Notes: generated from the sequence alone by a model not told the origin. A DNA stretch of 64,000 nucleotides from Desulfuribacillus stibiiarsenatis (GCF_001742305.1 NZ_MJAT01000001.1:62001-126000), one strand, 5' to 3'. Shown: positions 26,092 through 34,431, counted from the first letter of the stretch. A program made the numbers and translations.

Positions 26092-26966
26092 AGATTAGTA
26101 ATTTATCGACAAAGGATAAAAATGCGATTTTCCATCTCATACAGATTTTGAACGATCACGATCAATTCGATTATTCTTTGACGGATGAGTGGTTTGCAGT
26201 AGTGTTGAACGAATGTAAGGATCATATATTCGTTGCTTATGTAGACAACCAATTAATCGGATTAGCAACATGTATGATAGATGCTGCTGGGAGACAATCT
26301 GCGCAAATCAATGTCATGATTCACCCACAATATAGAAGAAGAGGCTATGGAAAGTCGTTGTTTGATGTCTTAATTGCTCATGCTCATAGGCAAGGTGTTA
26401 TCCGTGTCGAAGCTTTTGTAAAAGAACGATTCCCTTATATTGTCAAGTTTCTAATGGATAGGGGATTTACTACCGTGCTGCAGTCCTGGAAAATGGAAAA
26501 AATAATTGGAGAATCAGCAACGATTAATATCAACGGTGGTTTTCTTGGCAAGTGTGAGTTTCGAAAGGCACGGGAAGAAGATGATAGATATTATCTAGCT
26601 ATGATGAAAAGCTGTTTTGAGTTAAATGTAGAACAGGACAATTTTCATCAAATGCTGAAAGATTCCTCCATTGAAGTCTTTCTACTCTTTGCGCATCAAG
26701 AGCTATGCGGTATGATTTCACTCCAGTCGCGTGATAATCTTCAAATGGGGTATATCTTTGATGTAGCAGTCGCGCCTGAGCATCGTGGGAAAGGTATTGG
26801 TAGCCATCTGATTTCAAGAGTGCTTGACCATATGAAAAGGAACTGTTTGATGAAAGCAACCCTGATAGTTGACGGAACGAATGAAAATGCATTATCATTA
26901 TATAAACGGTTAGGTTTTGAAATCACTGATGTGGATGTATTACTAGAAAAGTATATTAGAATATAG
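26088..26966 (+). CDS. Protein with two GNAT acetyltransferase domains
   Basis: A 292-residue protein containing two GNAT units in tandem. The first has VMIHPQYRRRGYGKSLF (~80-96), the acetyl-CoA loop V/I-x-P-x-x-R-x-x-G-x-G. The second has VAVAPEHRGKGIGSHL (~225-240) with ALSLYKRLGFE near the end. Both loops look intact, so both domains could bind acetyl-CoA. The start overlaps the stop of the small membrane protein. It lies between pseC and flagellar genes. A role in acetylating flagellin glycan sugars or flagellar proteins is possible, but nothing in the sequence proves it. Confidence 0.82.
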   Translation: MKISNLSTKDKNAIFHLIQILNDHDQFDYSLTDEWFAVVLNECKDHIFVAYVDNQLIGLATCMIDAAGRQSAQINVMIHPQYRRRGYGKSLFDVLIAHAHRQGVIRVEAFVKERFPYIVKFLMDRGFTTVLQSWKMEKIIGESATININGGFLGKCEFRKAREEDDRYYLAMMKSCFELNVEQDNFHQMLKDSSIEVFLLFAHQELCGMISLQSRDNLQMGYIFDVAVAPEHRGKGIGSHLISRVLDHMKRNCLMKATLIVDGTNENALSLYKRLGFEITDVDVLLEKYIRI

Positions 26967-27020
26967 AATAAGTAGCATATAGAATTAGCAGAATATTACA
27001 TTAACAAGGGGGCAAGTCTT

Positions 27021-27239
27021 ATGGATGTTTCAGCAATGGCACTTTCATTGAGCCACATGAAATTAAGTCAGCAAGGAAATGTTACTATGCTTAAGATGGC
27101 AATGGATACAGCAAAAGGGCAAACAGAGGATATATCCCAAATAGTAGCACAAAGCATGAAAAGCTTGGATGAAACAACAAAAGCTATGGAACAATCTGTA
27201 TTTCCTTATCTAGGGAAAAATATCGACGTTTATTTATAG
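27021..27239 (+). CDS. YjfB-family putative motility protein
   Basis: A 72-residue, Met/Ser/Gln-rich helical protein beginning MDVSAMALSLSHMKLSQQ, which is the pattern of the small YjfB_motility family of flagellated Bacillota. It has an AGGGGG ribosome site and is followed by a strong terminator, so it ends a transcript. The family function is unsettled; B. subtilis yjfB belongs to the sigma-D regulon. Its place between the glycosylation island and fliD supports a motility role. Confidence 0.8.
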   Translation: MDVSAMALSLSHMKLSQQGNVTMLKMAMDTAKGQTEDISQIVAQSMKSLDETTKAMEQSVFPYLGKNIDVYL

Positions 27240-27248
27240 AAATATTTC

Positions 27249-27281
27249 AAAAATGCCATCTGCTTCCAGATAGCATTTTTC
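27249..27281 (+). terminator. Rho-independent terminator after the yjfB-like gene
   Basis: AAAAATGC and ATCTG pair with CAGAT and GCATTTTT around a CTTC loop, with one C/A mismatch in the stem. The T-rich arm continues as TTTTTCTTG. Confidence 0.85.
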
Positions 27282-27341
27282 TTGTTTTACATGTATACAC
27301 GTTTTTTTAATATTTAACATCTAATAGGAGTTGAAGATAAT

Positions 27342-27599
27342 ATGTCGTATGATATCTGTGGTATTTGTGAACGCTTTTATCCAAAGGATGGAAAGGATTA
27401 CTGTCCTGATTGTAGGGATAAGGATCAGAATGAATTTAATATCCTTAGAGACTACGTGAAGCAGAACTACAACGCTAAGGTGTTTGAGGCATCGAATGCA
27501 ACAGGTATTCCAATCAATACAATTATGCGTTTTGTGAGAGAACGTAGAATTCATTTAACAGGTGGAGATAGCGGAAGTATCACTTTTAGAGATAAATAG
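27342..27599 (+). CDS. YvyF-like zinc-ribbon/HTH flagellar-region protein
   Basis: An 85-residue protein. CGIC (6-9) and CPDC (~21-24) form a four-cysteine zinc knuckle. The following part reads as a winged-helix or HTH unit (ASNATGIPINTIMRFVRERRIHLT). This resembles the first part of YvyF (TIGR03826), a flagellar-operon protein in Bacillus, although Bacillus YvyF is longer (about 140 residues). AATAGGAG precedes the ATG. The C-terminal extension of YvyF is missing here, so this may be a natural short form. It lies apart from flgM/flgN, its usual Bacillus neighbours. Confidence 0.72.
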   Translation: MSYDICGICERFYPKDGKDYCPDCRDKDQNEFNILRDYVKQNYNAKVFEASNATGIPINTIMRFVRERRIHLTGGDSGSITFRDK

Positions 27600-27605
27600 A
27601 GTTTT

Positions 27606-28043
27606 TCAAGTACTATTCTTAAAAGCTTCCCATATTTTTGATAATCGCCTTATATTAACTTTAGGATTTATTTTAATATCCCTATAGAATGCAGGATATT
27701 TTTTGAATTCGGTCAGTAGTGCCATTTCCTGTTCAGTGATGAACTGGTACTCACCACTGTATATAGATTCTTGATTTTCCTTTACTTTTAACGCAATTGG
27801 TCCTGGTGTATCATATTCTATATATCCAGCGGCCGTCATTAACTCTTGATAAGTAACGTTTTTGAGATGCCGAGACATTTTTTTTAATGTAATGGGATTG
27901 ATATGTTGCACCCCAGCCTCTACTCTAGAAAGAGTAGCAGGTGAAACACCCGCCTCCAAAGCCAACTGACGTTGACTTTTAAATCCACTTAACACCCTCA
28001 ATTTTTTTATGTATGCTCCGAAATCTTTAAGGTCCAAGTTCAT
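27606..28043 (-). CDS. XRE-family helix-turn-helix repressor
   Basis: A 145-residue regulator on the minus strand, the only minus-strand gene I accept in the window. Residues ~9-62 form a Cro/CI-type HTH (IKKLRVLSGFKSQRQLALEAGVSPATLSRVEAG, given as its landmarks QRQLALEAGVS and TLSRVEAG). The C-terminal half has no recognised domain and resembles phage-type repressors without an autoproteolytic domain. It is transcribed divergently from a second HTH gene, and the shared intergenic region has palindromes overlapping its own likely -35 element, so autoregulation is probable. It ends six bases from the convergent YvyF-like gene. The pair may be a remnant of a mobile element. Confidence 0.82.
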   Translation of the reverse strand: MNLDLKDFGAYIKKLRVLSGFKSQRQLALEAGVSPATLSRVEAGVQHINPITLKKMSRHLKNVTYQELMTAAGYIEYDTPGPIALKVKENQESIYSGEYQFITEQEMALLTEFKKYPAFYRDIKINPKVNIRRLSKIWEAFKNST

Positions 28044-28066
28044 TCACCATCTATCCTAATTAACTT

Positions 28067-28107
28067 AATAACGTATTCATTATACCATAATATTGCGTAT
28101 ACGTAAT
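28067..28107 (-). promoter_or_regulatory. Likely repressor promoter with palindromic operators
   Basis: Read on the minus strand, a TATAAT -10 (plus-strand 28079-28084) lies 17 bases from a poor -35 hexamer at 28102-28107. The near-perfect palindrome ATTGCGTATACGTAAT (28092-28107, one mismatched pair) covers that -35. A related half-palindrome AATAACGTATT (28067-28077) lies just downstream of the -10. This is the layout of an autorepressed XRE gene. Confidence 0.55.
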
Positions 28108-28154
28108 AAAATGTAATTTGTGTTGGAAAATTTATAGAAACAAACCAAAATATG

Positions 28155-28183
28155 TTGCTTGCGCGAAACGTTTATGGTATATT
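28155..28183 (+). promoter_or_regulatory. Sigma-A-type promoter for the small HTH gene
   Basis: TTGCTT, 17 bases, TATATT. The predicted transcript start is near 28190, about 30 bases before the GTG start, with AGGAGG in between. The spacer and the downstream leader both contain CGAAACGT, which may be a repeated operator. Confidence 0.55.
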
Positions 28184-28219
28184 TTTGTTGCGAGAACGAA
28201 ACGTGCAGGAGGAGATATA

Positions 28220-28489
28220 GTGCCGCGTCATAGTTACATAGTTAGGTTGAATGTGGAAGCCTTTGACCGGAGAATCCGAGAAATTGGATTTGTAGATAAT
28301 CAAGAGGTTGCAAGGGTAATGGGTATATCTACAACCCAAATATGGAGGGCTAAATTACCAATTAACGATTCAAGGTATAATTCTCCAGGGAATTGCTTCA
28401 TTGCGGGCGTAATTTACACGTTAGGGGGGCCTTTCGAAAACTTTTTTTACATTGAGGAAAACATGAAGAAATGTGGTTTTCACGAGTAA
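28220..28489 (+). CDS. Small HTH (XRE/Cro-like) DNA-binding protein
   Basis: An 89-residue protein read from GTG 28220, which follows a perfect AGGAGG at 28207-28212; the frame is open further upstream but without a good start. The segment NQEVARVMGISTTQIWRAKLP is helix-turn-helix-like, and the C-terminal part (NSPGNCFIAGVIYTLGGPFENFFY) fits small phage-type activators or Cro-like regulators. It is divergent to the XRE repressor, suggesting a two-gene switch. Exact family is not recognised. Confidence 0.65.
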   Translation: MPRHSYIVRLNVEAFDRRIREIGFVDNQEVARVMGISTTQIWRAKLPINDSRYNSPGNCFIAGVIYTLGGPFENFFYIEENMKKCGFHE

Positions 28490-28528
28490 AAATTTGTTGT
28501 GGACAAAAAACAGTGAAGGGTGTAAATT

Positions 28529-28744
28529 ATGCGGGCAAAAGCGCAAATAGAATTGGACGGATTTACTATAGAATTAGTTGTTCAAGAACTAAAAATGGGC
28601 ATATTGCGAGCTGAACAAGAGAGAGATTTCTTTCGAGCCCAGTATTTACAAGTTATCATTAATCAACTTTTGTATGAAAAGATGCAATTTCATAAAGATT
28701 GGGAGAGAACACTAAACAATAAATATTCGAAATATAAGAATTAA
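28529..28744 (+). CDS. Hypothetical small helical protein
   Basis: A 71-residue, charged and mainly helical protein with no signal peptide or membrane segment. It has an AGGGTG ribosome site seven bases before the ATG and lies 39 bases after the small HTH gene, so it may be expressed with it. I do not recognise a family. The next ~190 bases up to the fused nucleotidyltransferase gene are AT-rich and contain no feature I can support. Confidence 0.5.
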   Translation: MRAKAQIELDGFTIELVVQELKMGILRAEQERDFFRAQYLQVIINQLLYEKMQFHKDWERTLNNKYSKYKN

Positions 28745-28935
28745 ATAACACCTTGATTATAATGTCTACTCCGTAATATCCTGCCACTATCTTCTAATAC
28801 TACAATCTGATTTTTTCGCAATCATATACATTTACTGCGTTAGTATCCTCATTAAAATTATATCATTAGTATTAGGAAAAGAAGGAATACTTTGCTAAAC
28901 TATAGACATAACATTGTGCAGTAGGAGGTATATGA

Positions 28936-31605
28936 ATGCAGGTAATCTTATCCCACTTGAACATAGATTTTGACGGTTTAGCCTCCATAATAGCGGCAAA
29001 AAAACTCTATCCGAAAGCGAAAATGGTTTTGCCGGAGAAGCTATCGATTTCTGTAAAGCAATACTTAGCAATCTATAAGGATTCATTTGATTTTCACGCT
29101 CCTAAGCAAATTGATTGGAAATCAGTTACACATGTCATAATGGTTGATATAGCGAATTTAGATCGAGTAGGGAATTTTAGCGACGATCTAAGACGAAGCG
29201 ATGTATTGTTCACGGTTTATGATCACCATCAACCAGCGGAGAACGATGTAAAAGCAGACTCTGGGAAGATTGAATCGATTGGTGCAACAGTAACAATGTT
29301 AGTAGAAGAAATTCAAGAAAAGAACATATCTATGAATGCTTTTGAAGCGACTTTAATGGCTTTAGGATTATACATGGATACTGGTTCGTTCCGCTACATA
29401 GGGACAACGGCAAGAGATTTACTAGCGGCTGGTTACCTCGTCAACCAAGGGGCAAATTTAGCTGTTATTTCACAGTATGAAGATAAACCTCTAGGTGTTG
29501 AGCAGCAAAAGTTATTAAACATTCTTATGCAGAGTGGAACGGAGTTTCCTTTTCAAGGTGTGGATGTGATGCTAGCTACCCATAGGCAAAAAAGTTACCT
29601 CGGTGGACTCTCTCTCATCGCAAGTAAGATGATGGATGTTACAGGTGTGCAGGCACTCATACTTATTATTGAAATGGGTAACAAAGTGTTCATTGTTGGT
29701 CGCTCCAGTTCTGATCGTATCGATGTGTTGCCTGTAATTAACGCTTTAGGTGGCGGTGGGCATTCAAAAGCTGCTTCAGCAACTATAAAAGATGGTAGTC
29801 ATGAAGACATAGTAGAAATCGTAAAGTCGAATCTAGCTGCGATTGTAAAACCAGCCGTTACTGCAAGAGATATGATGTCTAGCCCTGTAAAGACAATTTC
29901 CCCGGATACAAGTATTGAAGATTCAGCTAGGATGATGCTACGTTACGGACACACTGGGTTCCCAGTTGTAGATGTTGACAAATTGGTAGGTATAATCTCG
30001 CGAAGAGATTTAGATAAAGCAACGCATCATGGTTTAGGACATGCTCCTGTAAAAGGGTTTATGAGTAAAGAAGTTCGGACGATTGAACCGAATTTATCTG
30101 TAGAAGAGATTCAAAATATCATGATTGAAGAAAATGTAGGTCGCTTACCAGTAGTGGAAGATGACAAGCTCATTGGTATTGTGTCGCGGACAAATGTAGT
30201 GGAATACCTGCATGGACGGAGAAATAATAATTTTATTTTAGATGAATCTGCGTTAAAGCCATTAGAACGTAAGTTGAAAGATAGAATGAAAAAGCAAATG
30301 GAGCTACCGATCTACCAGCTACTTTTACATATAGGAGAAAAAGCAGATGAGATAGGAGTTAATGCCTACATTATTGGTGGTGTAGTGCGAGACCTTGTAA
30401 TTGGCTATCCGAACGAGGATATCGATATCGTGATAGAAGGGGATGGAATTCAATTTGCCAATCTTCTTGCTGAGCAATATGGTGGAACTGTCAGAGGTCA
30501 TGAGAAATTCGGTACTGCTACATGGAAACTACCGAATGAATGTCTATTAGAGACTATGTGTAGACCAGGATTGAAAATCGATATTACTACTGCACGTAGA
30601 GAATATTATGATTATCCGGCAGCTCTACCTAATGTGGAAAGGTCAACACTGCGTGAAGATTTATTCAGACGTGATTTTACTATTAATGCAATGGCAATCC
30701 AGATTAATAAAAAGAATTTTGGCATGCTAATCGATTATTTTCATGGTAGTAAAGATATTAAAGAGAAAAAAATAAAGGTATTATACAATCTAAGTTTTGT
30801 AGAAGACCCGACAAGAATTCTAAGAGCAGTGCGTTTTGAGAAACGTTTTGGGTATGCGATGGACAAGCAAACAAGAGACCTTGCTATTAATTCCGTTGAT
30901 AAGATATCTTCTGTTTCTGAAGTAAGAATTTCTAACGAACTTCGGATGCTATTCAATGAACAGCACCCAATCGAATCAATTCAACGCTTATCTGAATTAG
31001 GTGCTTGGGAGTATATCATCGGGGAAGGCGTTATTACGAAAGATAAAATACATCAATTACAAACATTTAAAGATCTTTGCTATGCATACCATACCAAGAA
31101 AATAGCGAACAGTATCTTCAGGTCTCACAACAGTAGAGATAGTAGAGCATGGATTGGCTATTTCGTTATTCTTTTTCATGAATTAGATAATGGTCATGAA
31201 CGGCTTGTAAAGTACGCTTTGAATAATGAGGATTTAGAGGTTGTTGACCAATTTGTCGTACTGCTAAATCATCAGGAATTACTCGATGCTATCCGTGCAG
31301 AAATTCCTACTATGGGAATGTTACATAAGTTTTTAAAAGAATATCGCTATGAATCAATCGTAATCATGATAGCTCTACTGGATCATTTATCTGAGCGCTT
31401 AAGTGAACGTATTATAGAATATTTAATGAAAAGAGAGCAGATTCCTCAGTATATTAATGGTGAAACATTAAAGGTGATGGGTCTTAAGCCAAGCCCAATG
31501 TATGCAAAGCTATTCTCAGACTTAGAACTAGCATGCATCGATGGGAACATTAAAAGTAAAGAGGATGCTTTACGATGGGTAGAGCAATATATTAAGAAAC
31601 AATAA
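28936..31605 (+). CDS. DHH phosphoesterase - CBS pair - tRNA nucleotidyltransferase fusion
   Basis: An 889-residue three-part protein. Residues ~1-300 are a DHH/DHHA1 phosphoesterase: SHLNIDFDGLAS, MVDIAN, YDHHQP, and GGGGHSKAAS. Residues ~308-425 hold two CBS motifs (ARDMMSSPVKTI and VKGFMSKEVRTI), which bind adenine nucleotides. Residues ~455-885 are a class II poly(A) polymerase/CCA-type head and tail: IGGVVRDLVIG, the metal-binding DIDIV, RRDFTINAMA and EDPTRILRAVRFEKRFG. Fusions of this layout are known for A-adding or CCA-adding enzymes, for example in Aquifex. It may mature or repair tRNA 3' ends with nucleotide sensing. AGGAGG lies seven bases before the ATG, and a terminator follows the stop. 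Confidence 0.88.
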   Translation: MQVILSHLNIDFDGLASIIAAKKLYPKAKMVLPEKLSISVKQYLAIYKDSFDFHAPKQIDWKSVTHVIMVDIANLDRVGNFSDDLRRSDVLFTVYDHHQPAENDVKADSGKIESIGATVTMLVEEIQEKNISMNAFEATLMALGLYMDTGSFRYIGTTARDLLAAGYLVNQGANLAVISQYEDKPLGVEQQKLLNILMQSGTEFPFQGVDVMLATHRQKSYLGGLSLIASKMMDVTGVQALILIIEMGNKVFIVGRSSSDRIDVLPVINALGGGGHSKAASATIKDGSHEDIVEIVKSNLAAIVKPAVTARDMMSSPVKTISPDTSIEDSARMMLRYGHTGFPVVDVDKLVGIISRRDLDKATHHGLGHAPVKGFMSKEVRTIEPNLSVEEIQNIMIEENVGRLPVVEDDKLIGIVSRTNVVEYLHGRRNNNFILDESALKPLERKLKDRMKKQMELPIYQLLLHIGEKADEIGVNAYIIGGVVRDLVIGYPNEDIDIVIEGDGIQFANLLAEQYGGTVRGHEKFGTATWKLPNECLLETMCRPGLKIDITTARREYYDYPAALPNVERSTLREDLFRRDFTINAMAIQINKKNFGMLIDYFHGSKDIKEKKIKVLYNLSFVEDPTRILRAVRFEKRFGYAMDKQTRDLAINSVDKISSVSEVRISNELRMLFNEQHPIESIQRLSELGAWEYIIGEGVITKDKIHQLQTFKDLCYAYHTKKIANSIFRSHNSRDSRAWIGYFVILFHELDNGHERLVKYALNNEDLEVVDQFVVLLNHQELLDAIRAEIPTMGMLHKFLKEYRYESIVIMIALLDHLSERLSERIIEYLMKREQIPQYINGETLKVMGLKPSPMYAKLFSDLELACIDGNIKSKEDALRWVEQYIKKQ

Positions 31606-31614
31606 CTTTCATGC

Positions 31615-31646
31615 AAAAGTTTAGCGTTATGCTAAACTTTTTTTTT
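31615..31646 (+). terminator. Rho-independent terminator after the DHH-CBS-nucleotidyltransferase gene
   Basis: AAAAGTTTAGC pairs perfectly with GCTAAACTTTT around a five-base loop and runs into TTTTTT. Confidence 0.9.
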
Positions 31647-31659
31647 GTATTGCCGATAT
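31633..31659 (+). promoter_or_regulatory. Consensus sigma-D promoter of the fliD operon
   Basis: TAAA (31633-31636), exactly 15 bases, then GCCGATAT (31652-31659): a full match to the Bacillus sigma-D consensus. The -35 lies in the 3' arm of the preceding terminator. The fliD start is 37 bases downstream. Confidence 0.85.
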
Positions 31660-31695
31660 TTACATTAGATATATTTACACGGAGGTGGCTATTTT

Positions 31696-33135
31696 ATGAC
31701 GAGTCCAATTCGATTTGGCGGGATTGCCAGTGGTTTAGATACTGAGAGTATGATTAAACAGTTAATGCGTGCGGAACGTTTTCCGTTGGATCGCATGTTC
31801 CAAAAAAAGAGAATTACAGAATGGCAGCAAGAGGAATATCGAAGTATAAATACTAAAATGCTAGATTTCAGGACTTCTGCTTCTAATATAAGATTACAAG
31901 GTACATTTCTTGCGCGCAAAGTTACTTCAACTAACGAAGCGGCTGTTAGCGCTAAATCTACAGGTGCATCTAGTAACTTTACGTCACAAATTGAAGTTAC
32001 TCAACTAGCAAAGGCTGGATTCCGTAACAGTGCTGAAGATATTGCTATTACTGACACAAAGAGTAAAACAGCTTTAGCAGACTATGCTGGAGATAAATTT
32101 TCAATTAACGGAAGAGAATTCACAGTGCGGGCAGATGAATCGGTCGAAGATTTATTGAAGCGTATTAACGATGCGAAAATTGGTGTGTCTGCTTTCTATG
32201 ATAGCACAACGAAGAAAGTATCAATTTCCTCACATACACCTGGTGCAAATAAATTGCAAATCACTGATACCGACGGATTCTTAACTAATCAACTAAAGTT
32301 AACTGACGGCTTTGCAGGTCAAGATGCTCTATTTAAATTAAATGGACTAGAGACTAGTCGAGACTCTAATACGTTTACTATCAACAATGTAGAATACACA
32401 TTAAAAGCAGAAGGAACATCTACCATTTCTTCTTCTACCGATACAGATAAAATTATGGATACAATTAAAGATTACATTACCAAATATAATGATTTAATTA
32501 CTAGTACCCAAGAAAAATTGACAGAAAAGAAGTATCGAAGCTACCCTCCTCTAACAGATGAGCAAAAGAAAGATATGACGGATAAGGAAATAGAGTTATG
32601 GGAAGAAAAAGCTCGTAGTGGTTTGTTGAGAGGCGACTCTTTATTAACGAATATGCTGTCAGATCTTCGTACAATGATGTCAGACCAAGTTAAAGGTTTG
32701 GGAGCGGGAAAGATTTCTAGCTTATTTGATATCGGTATTAAGTCAAACAATTACCAAGAACGAGGACTGCTTCATATTGATGAGAATAAACTTAGAGAAG
32801 CATTAGAAACAAAACCTGACGAAGTCATCGCACTTTTTACAGCACAAAGTGAAAATGTAAGCGAAAAAGGAATTGGTACAAGGGTTTATGATTCATTAAA
32901 TATAGCGATAGACCGTGTTACGCAAAAAGCTGGTCGAGCAAATATGTCTACAGATAATAGTTTTATGTCAAAGGAATTAAGACGTTTTGATAGTCAGATG
33001 GAGCTATTTGAAAAACGTTTAACAGAAAAGGAAGAGCGTTATTGGAAGCAATTCACTGCTATGGAGAAAGCATTACAAGAACTTAACTCTCAGGGAGATT
33101 GGTTGATGGCTCAGCTTAGCCAACCGACGAGATAA
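31696..33135 (+). CDS. fliD: Flagellar filament cap protein FliD (HAP2)
   Basis: A 479-residue secreted protein that forms the filament tip and helps flagellin fold and assemble. The N-terminal coiled-coil region matches FliD (IRFGGIASGLDTESMIKQLM, residues 5-24, then LDRMFQKKR and EYRSINTKM). A central FliD variable region follows, with an FKLNG-type motif near residue 215. The C-terminal coiled coil (RFDSQMELFEKRLTEKEERYWKQFTAMEKAL) completes the family pattern. GGAGGTGG lies nine bases before the ATG. It is first in a fliD-flaG-fliS-fliT operon behind a consensus sigma-D promoter. Confidence 0.95.
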   Translation: MTSPIRFGGIASGLDTESMIKQLMRAERFPLDRMFQKKRITEWQQEEYRSINTKMLDFRTSASNIRLQGTFLARKVTSTNEAAVSAKSTGASSNFTSQIEVTQLAKAGFRNSAEDIAITDTKSKTALADYAGDKFSINGREFTVRADESVEDLLKRINDAKIGVSAFYDSTTKKVSISSHTPGANKLQITDTDGFLTNQLKLTDGFAGQDALFKLNGLETSRDSNTFTINNVEYTLKAEGTSTISSSTDTDKIMDTIKDYITKYNDLITSTQEKLTEKKYRSYPPLTDEQKKDMTDKEIELWEEKARSGLLRGDSLLTNMLSDLRTMMSDQVKGLGAGKISSLFDIGIKSNNYQERGLLHIDENKLREALETKPDEVIALFTAQSENVSEKGIGTRVYDSLNIAIDRVTQKAGRANMSTDNSFMSKELRRFDSQMELFEKRLTEKEERYWKQFTAMEKALQELNSQGDWLMAQLSQPTR

Positions 33136-33200
33136 TTCTAAACATAGTGAATAATCAACAGGTAATCGCTTTTACTTAAAATGTGAAAAGAGGTGATAAT

Positions 33201-33599
33201 ATGGGATTTGACGGAATATCATCTGTTAGAAGTAACCCAGCACATTCTAGTCCACCAAAGACAATCAATATCTTAAACCATATGCGATCGGAGCAACGAG
33301 AACAAGATAAGCAAAAAAATGTTTCCAAAACAGCAGAGGCTCAAGGAAATAGTACAAATATGCAACAACAAGTAAATGAAGAGGATTTAATTAAAGCCAT
33401 TGAAAAAGCCAATGAAAGCTTTAAAGGGAAAAATGCTAGATTTGAATACTCAATTCACGAAGAAACCAAGAAGATAATGGTGAAAATTGTAAATCCGACA
33501 AATGACGAAGTAATTAAGGAGATACCATCAGAGAAAATACTCGATATGGTAGCTAAGATTTGGGAGATGTCAGGTTTATTAGTAGACGAAAAGCGATAG
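33201..33599 (+). CDS. flaG: FlaG family flagellar protein
   Basis: A 132-residue protein. The N-terminal half is polar and probably disordered. The C-terminal half has the FlaG pattern: EEDLIKAIEKANESF, FEYSIHEETKKIMVKIVNPTNDEVIKEIPSEKILDMVAKI (landmarks: KIMVKIVN, EVIKEIPSEKILD). FlaG proteins influence filament length and are usually next to fliD. I start at ATG 33201, which follows AGAGGTGA, in preference to an in-frame GTG at 33183. In B. subtilis the homologue yvyC precedes fliD, while here it follows. Confidence 0.9.
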   Translation: MGFDGISSVRSNPAHSSPPKTINILNHMRSEQREQDKQKNVSKTAEAQGNSTNMQQQVNEEDLIKAIEKANESFKGKNARFEYSIHEETKKIMVKIVNPTNDEVIKEIPSEKILDMVAKIWEMSGLLVDEKR

Positions 33600-33630
33600 A
33601 TTAACATTATATTAGGATAGGGTGATTCAC

Positions 33631-34020
33631 TTGGCTACAAGCAATCCATACCAACAATATGCACAGAATAAGGTTTTCACCGCTACACCAGGCGAATTAA
33701 CATTGATGTTATATGAGGGAATTTTGAAATTTTGCAAACGTGCAAAGGTAGCAATTGAGCAAAAAAACATTCGCGAAGCGAATGACGCTTTGATTCGTTC
33801 GCAGAATATTATCAGAGAACTTAAATATACGTTAAAACAAGAATATGAAGTAGGGAAACAATTAGCTCAGCTCTATGATTTTATGCTCAATCAACTTATT
33901 GAGGCGAATATCAAGAAAGAAGCTAAATTAGTAGATGAAGTATTGGGGCTAGCTCAAGAGCTACATGATACATGGAAAGAAGCAATTAAGCTTGAAAGAC
34001 AGCAACGAAAGCAGGCATAA
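33631..34020 (+). CDS. fliS: Flagellin export chaperone FliS
   Basis: A 129-residue, all-helical cytoplasmic chaperone that binds the flagellin C-terminus before export. The N-terminal NPYQQYAQNKVFTATPGELTLMLYEGILKFCKRA is diagnostic (landmarks: NPYQQY, TATPGEL, MLYEGILKF). LYDFMLNQLIEAN follows, as in the family. I choose TTG 33631 because AGGGTGA at 33619-33625 is five bases upstream; an in-frame GTG at 33622 lies within that site. It ends directly at the next gene, as expected for fliS-fliT. Confidence 0.93.
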   Translation: MATSNPYQQYAQNKVFTATPGELTLMLYEGILKFCKRAKVAIEQKNIREANDALIRSQNIIRELKYTLKQEYEVGKQLAQLYDFMLNQLIEANIKKEAKLVDEVLGLAQELHDTWKEAIKLERQQRKQA

Positions 34021-34023
34021 TTG

Positions 34024-34431
34024 ATGGTTGGTGCAAAAGATACAGTCAAGAACAATGTGCTTAAGCTTATCGACGAATTACTAGAAGTGAGCCATCTGTT
34101 ACAGCAGGATGATATCTTAATAAGAAATCATTTAATCGAACATCTAGAACACCGAAATACACTTTTCGTCAGTATGCAAGAGTTATTAAACAGTGAACGT
34201 GACTTAACACACGATTCATTGGTGCGTAAGAAATTGCAGGAAATATATGATTCGCATAAAGCAATAGAAACTATTGTGGAAAAACAGAAGCACGATGCTT
34301 CTGAAGAGCTTCAGAAAATAGAGCTAGGCAAACGGTCTTCCGAGTTATACGAACACGGGCGCGGTCGGGTTACCCGTAGGAATCCCTATCAAGCAACCCC
34401 AGACGCTGCGTTCTTCGATAAGAAGAAATAG
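34024..34431 (+). CDS. fliT: FliT-like flagellar chaperone
   Basis: A 135-residue protein rich in heptad-like helices with a basic, polar C-terminal tail. Its sequence is poorly conserved, as is usual for FliT, and the call depends mainly on its position immediately after fliS and before the operon terminator. The start could be TTG 34021 or ATG 34024; both lie right after the fliS stop, and the ribosome site is weak, which suggests translational coupling. FliT binds FliD or other export substrates in other bacteria. Confidence 0.65.
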   Translation: MVGAKDTVKNNVLKLIDELLEVSHLLQQDDILIRNHLIEHLEHRNTLFVSMQELLNSERDLTHDSLVRKKLQEIYDSHKAIETIVEKQKHDASEELQKIELGKRSSELYEHGRGRVTRRNPYQATPDAAFFDKKK

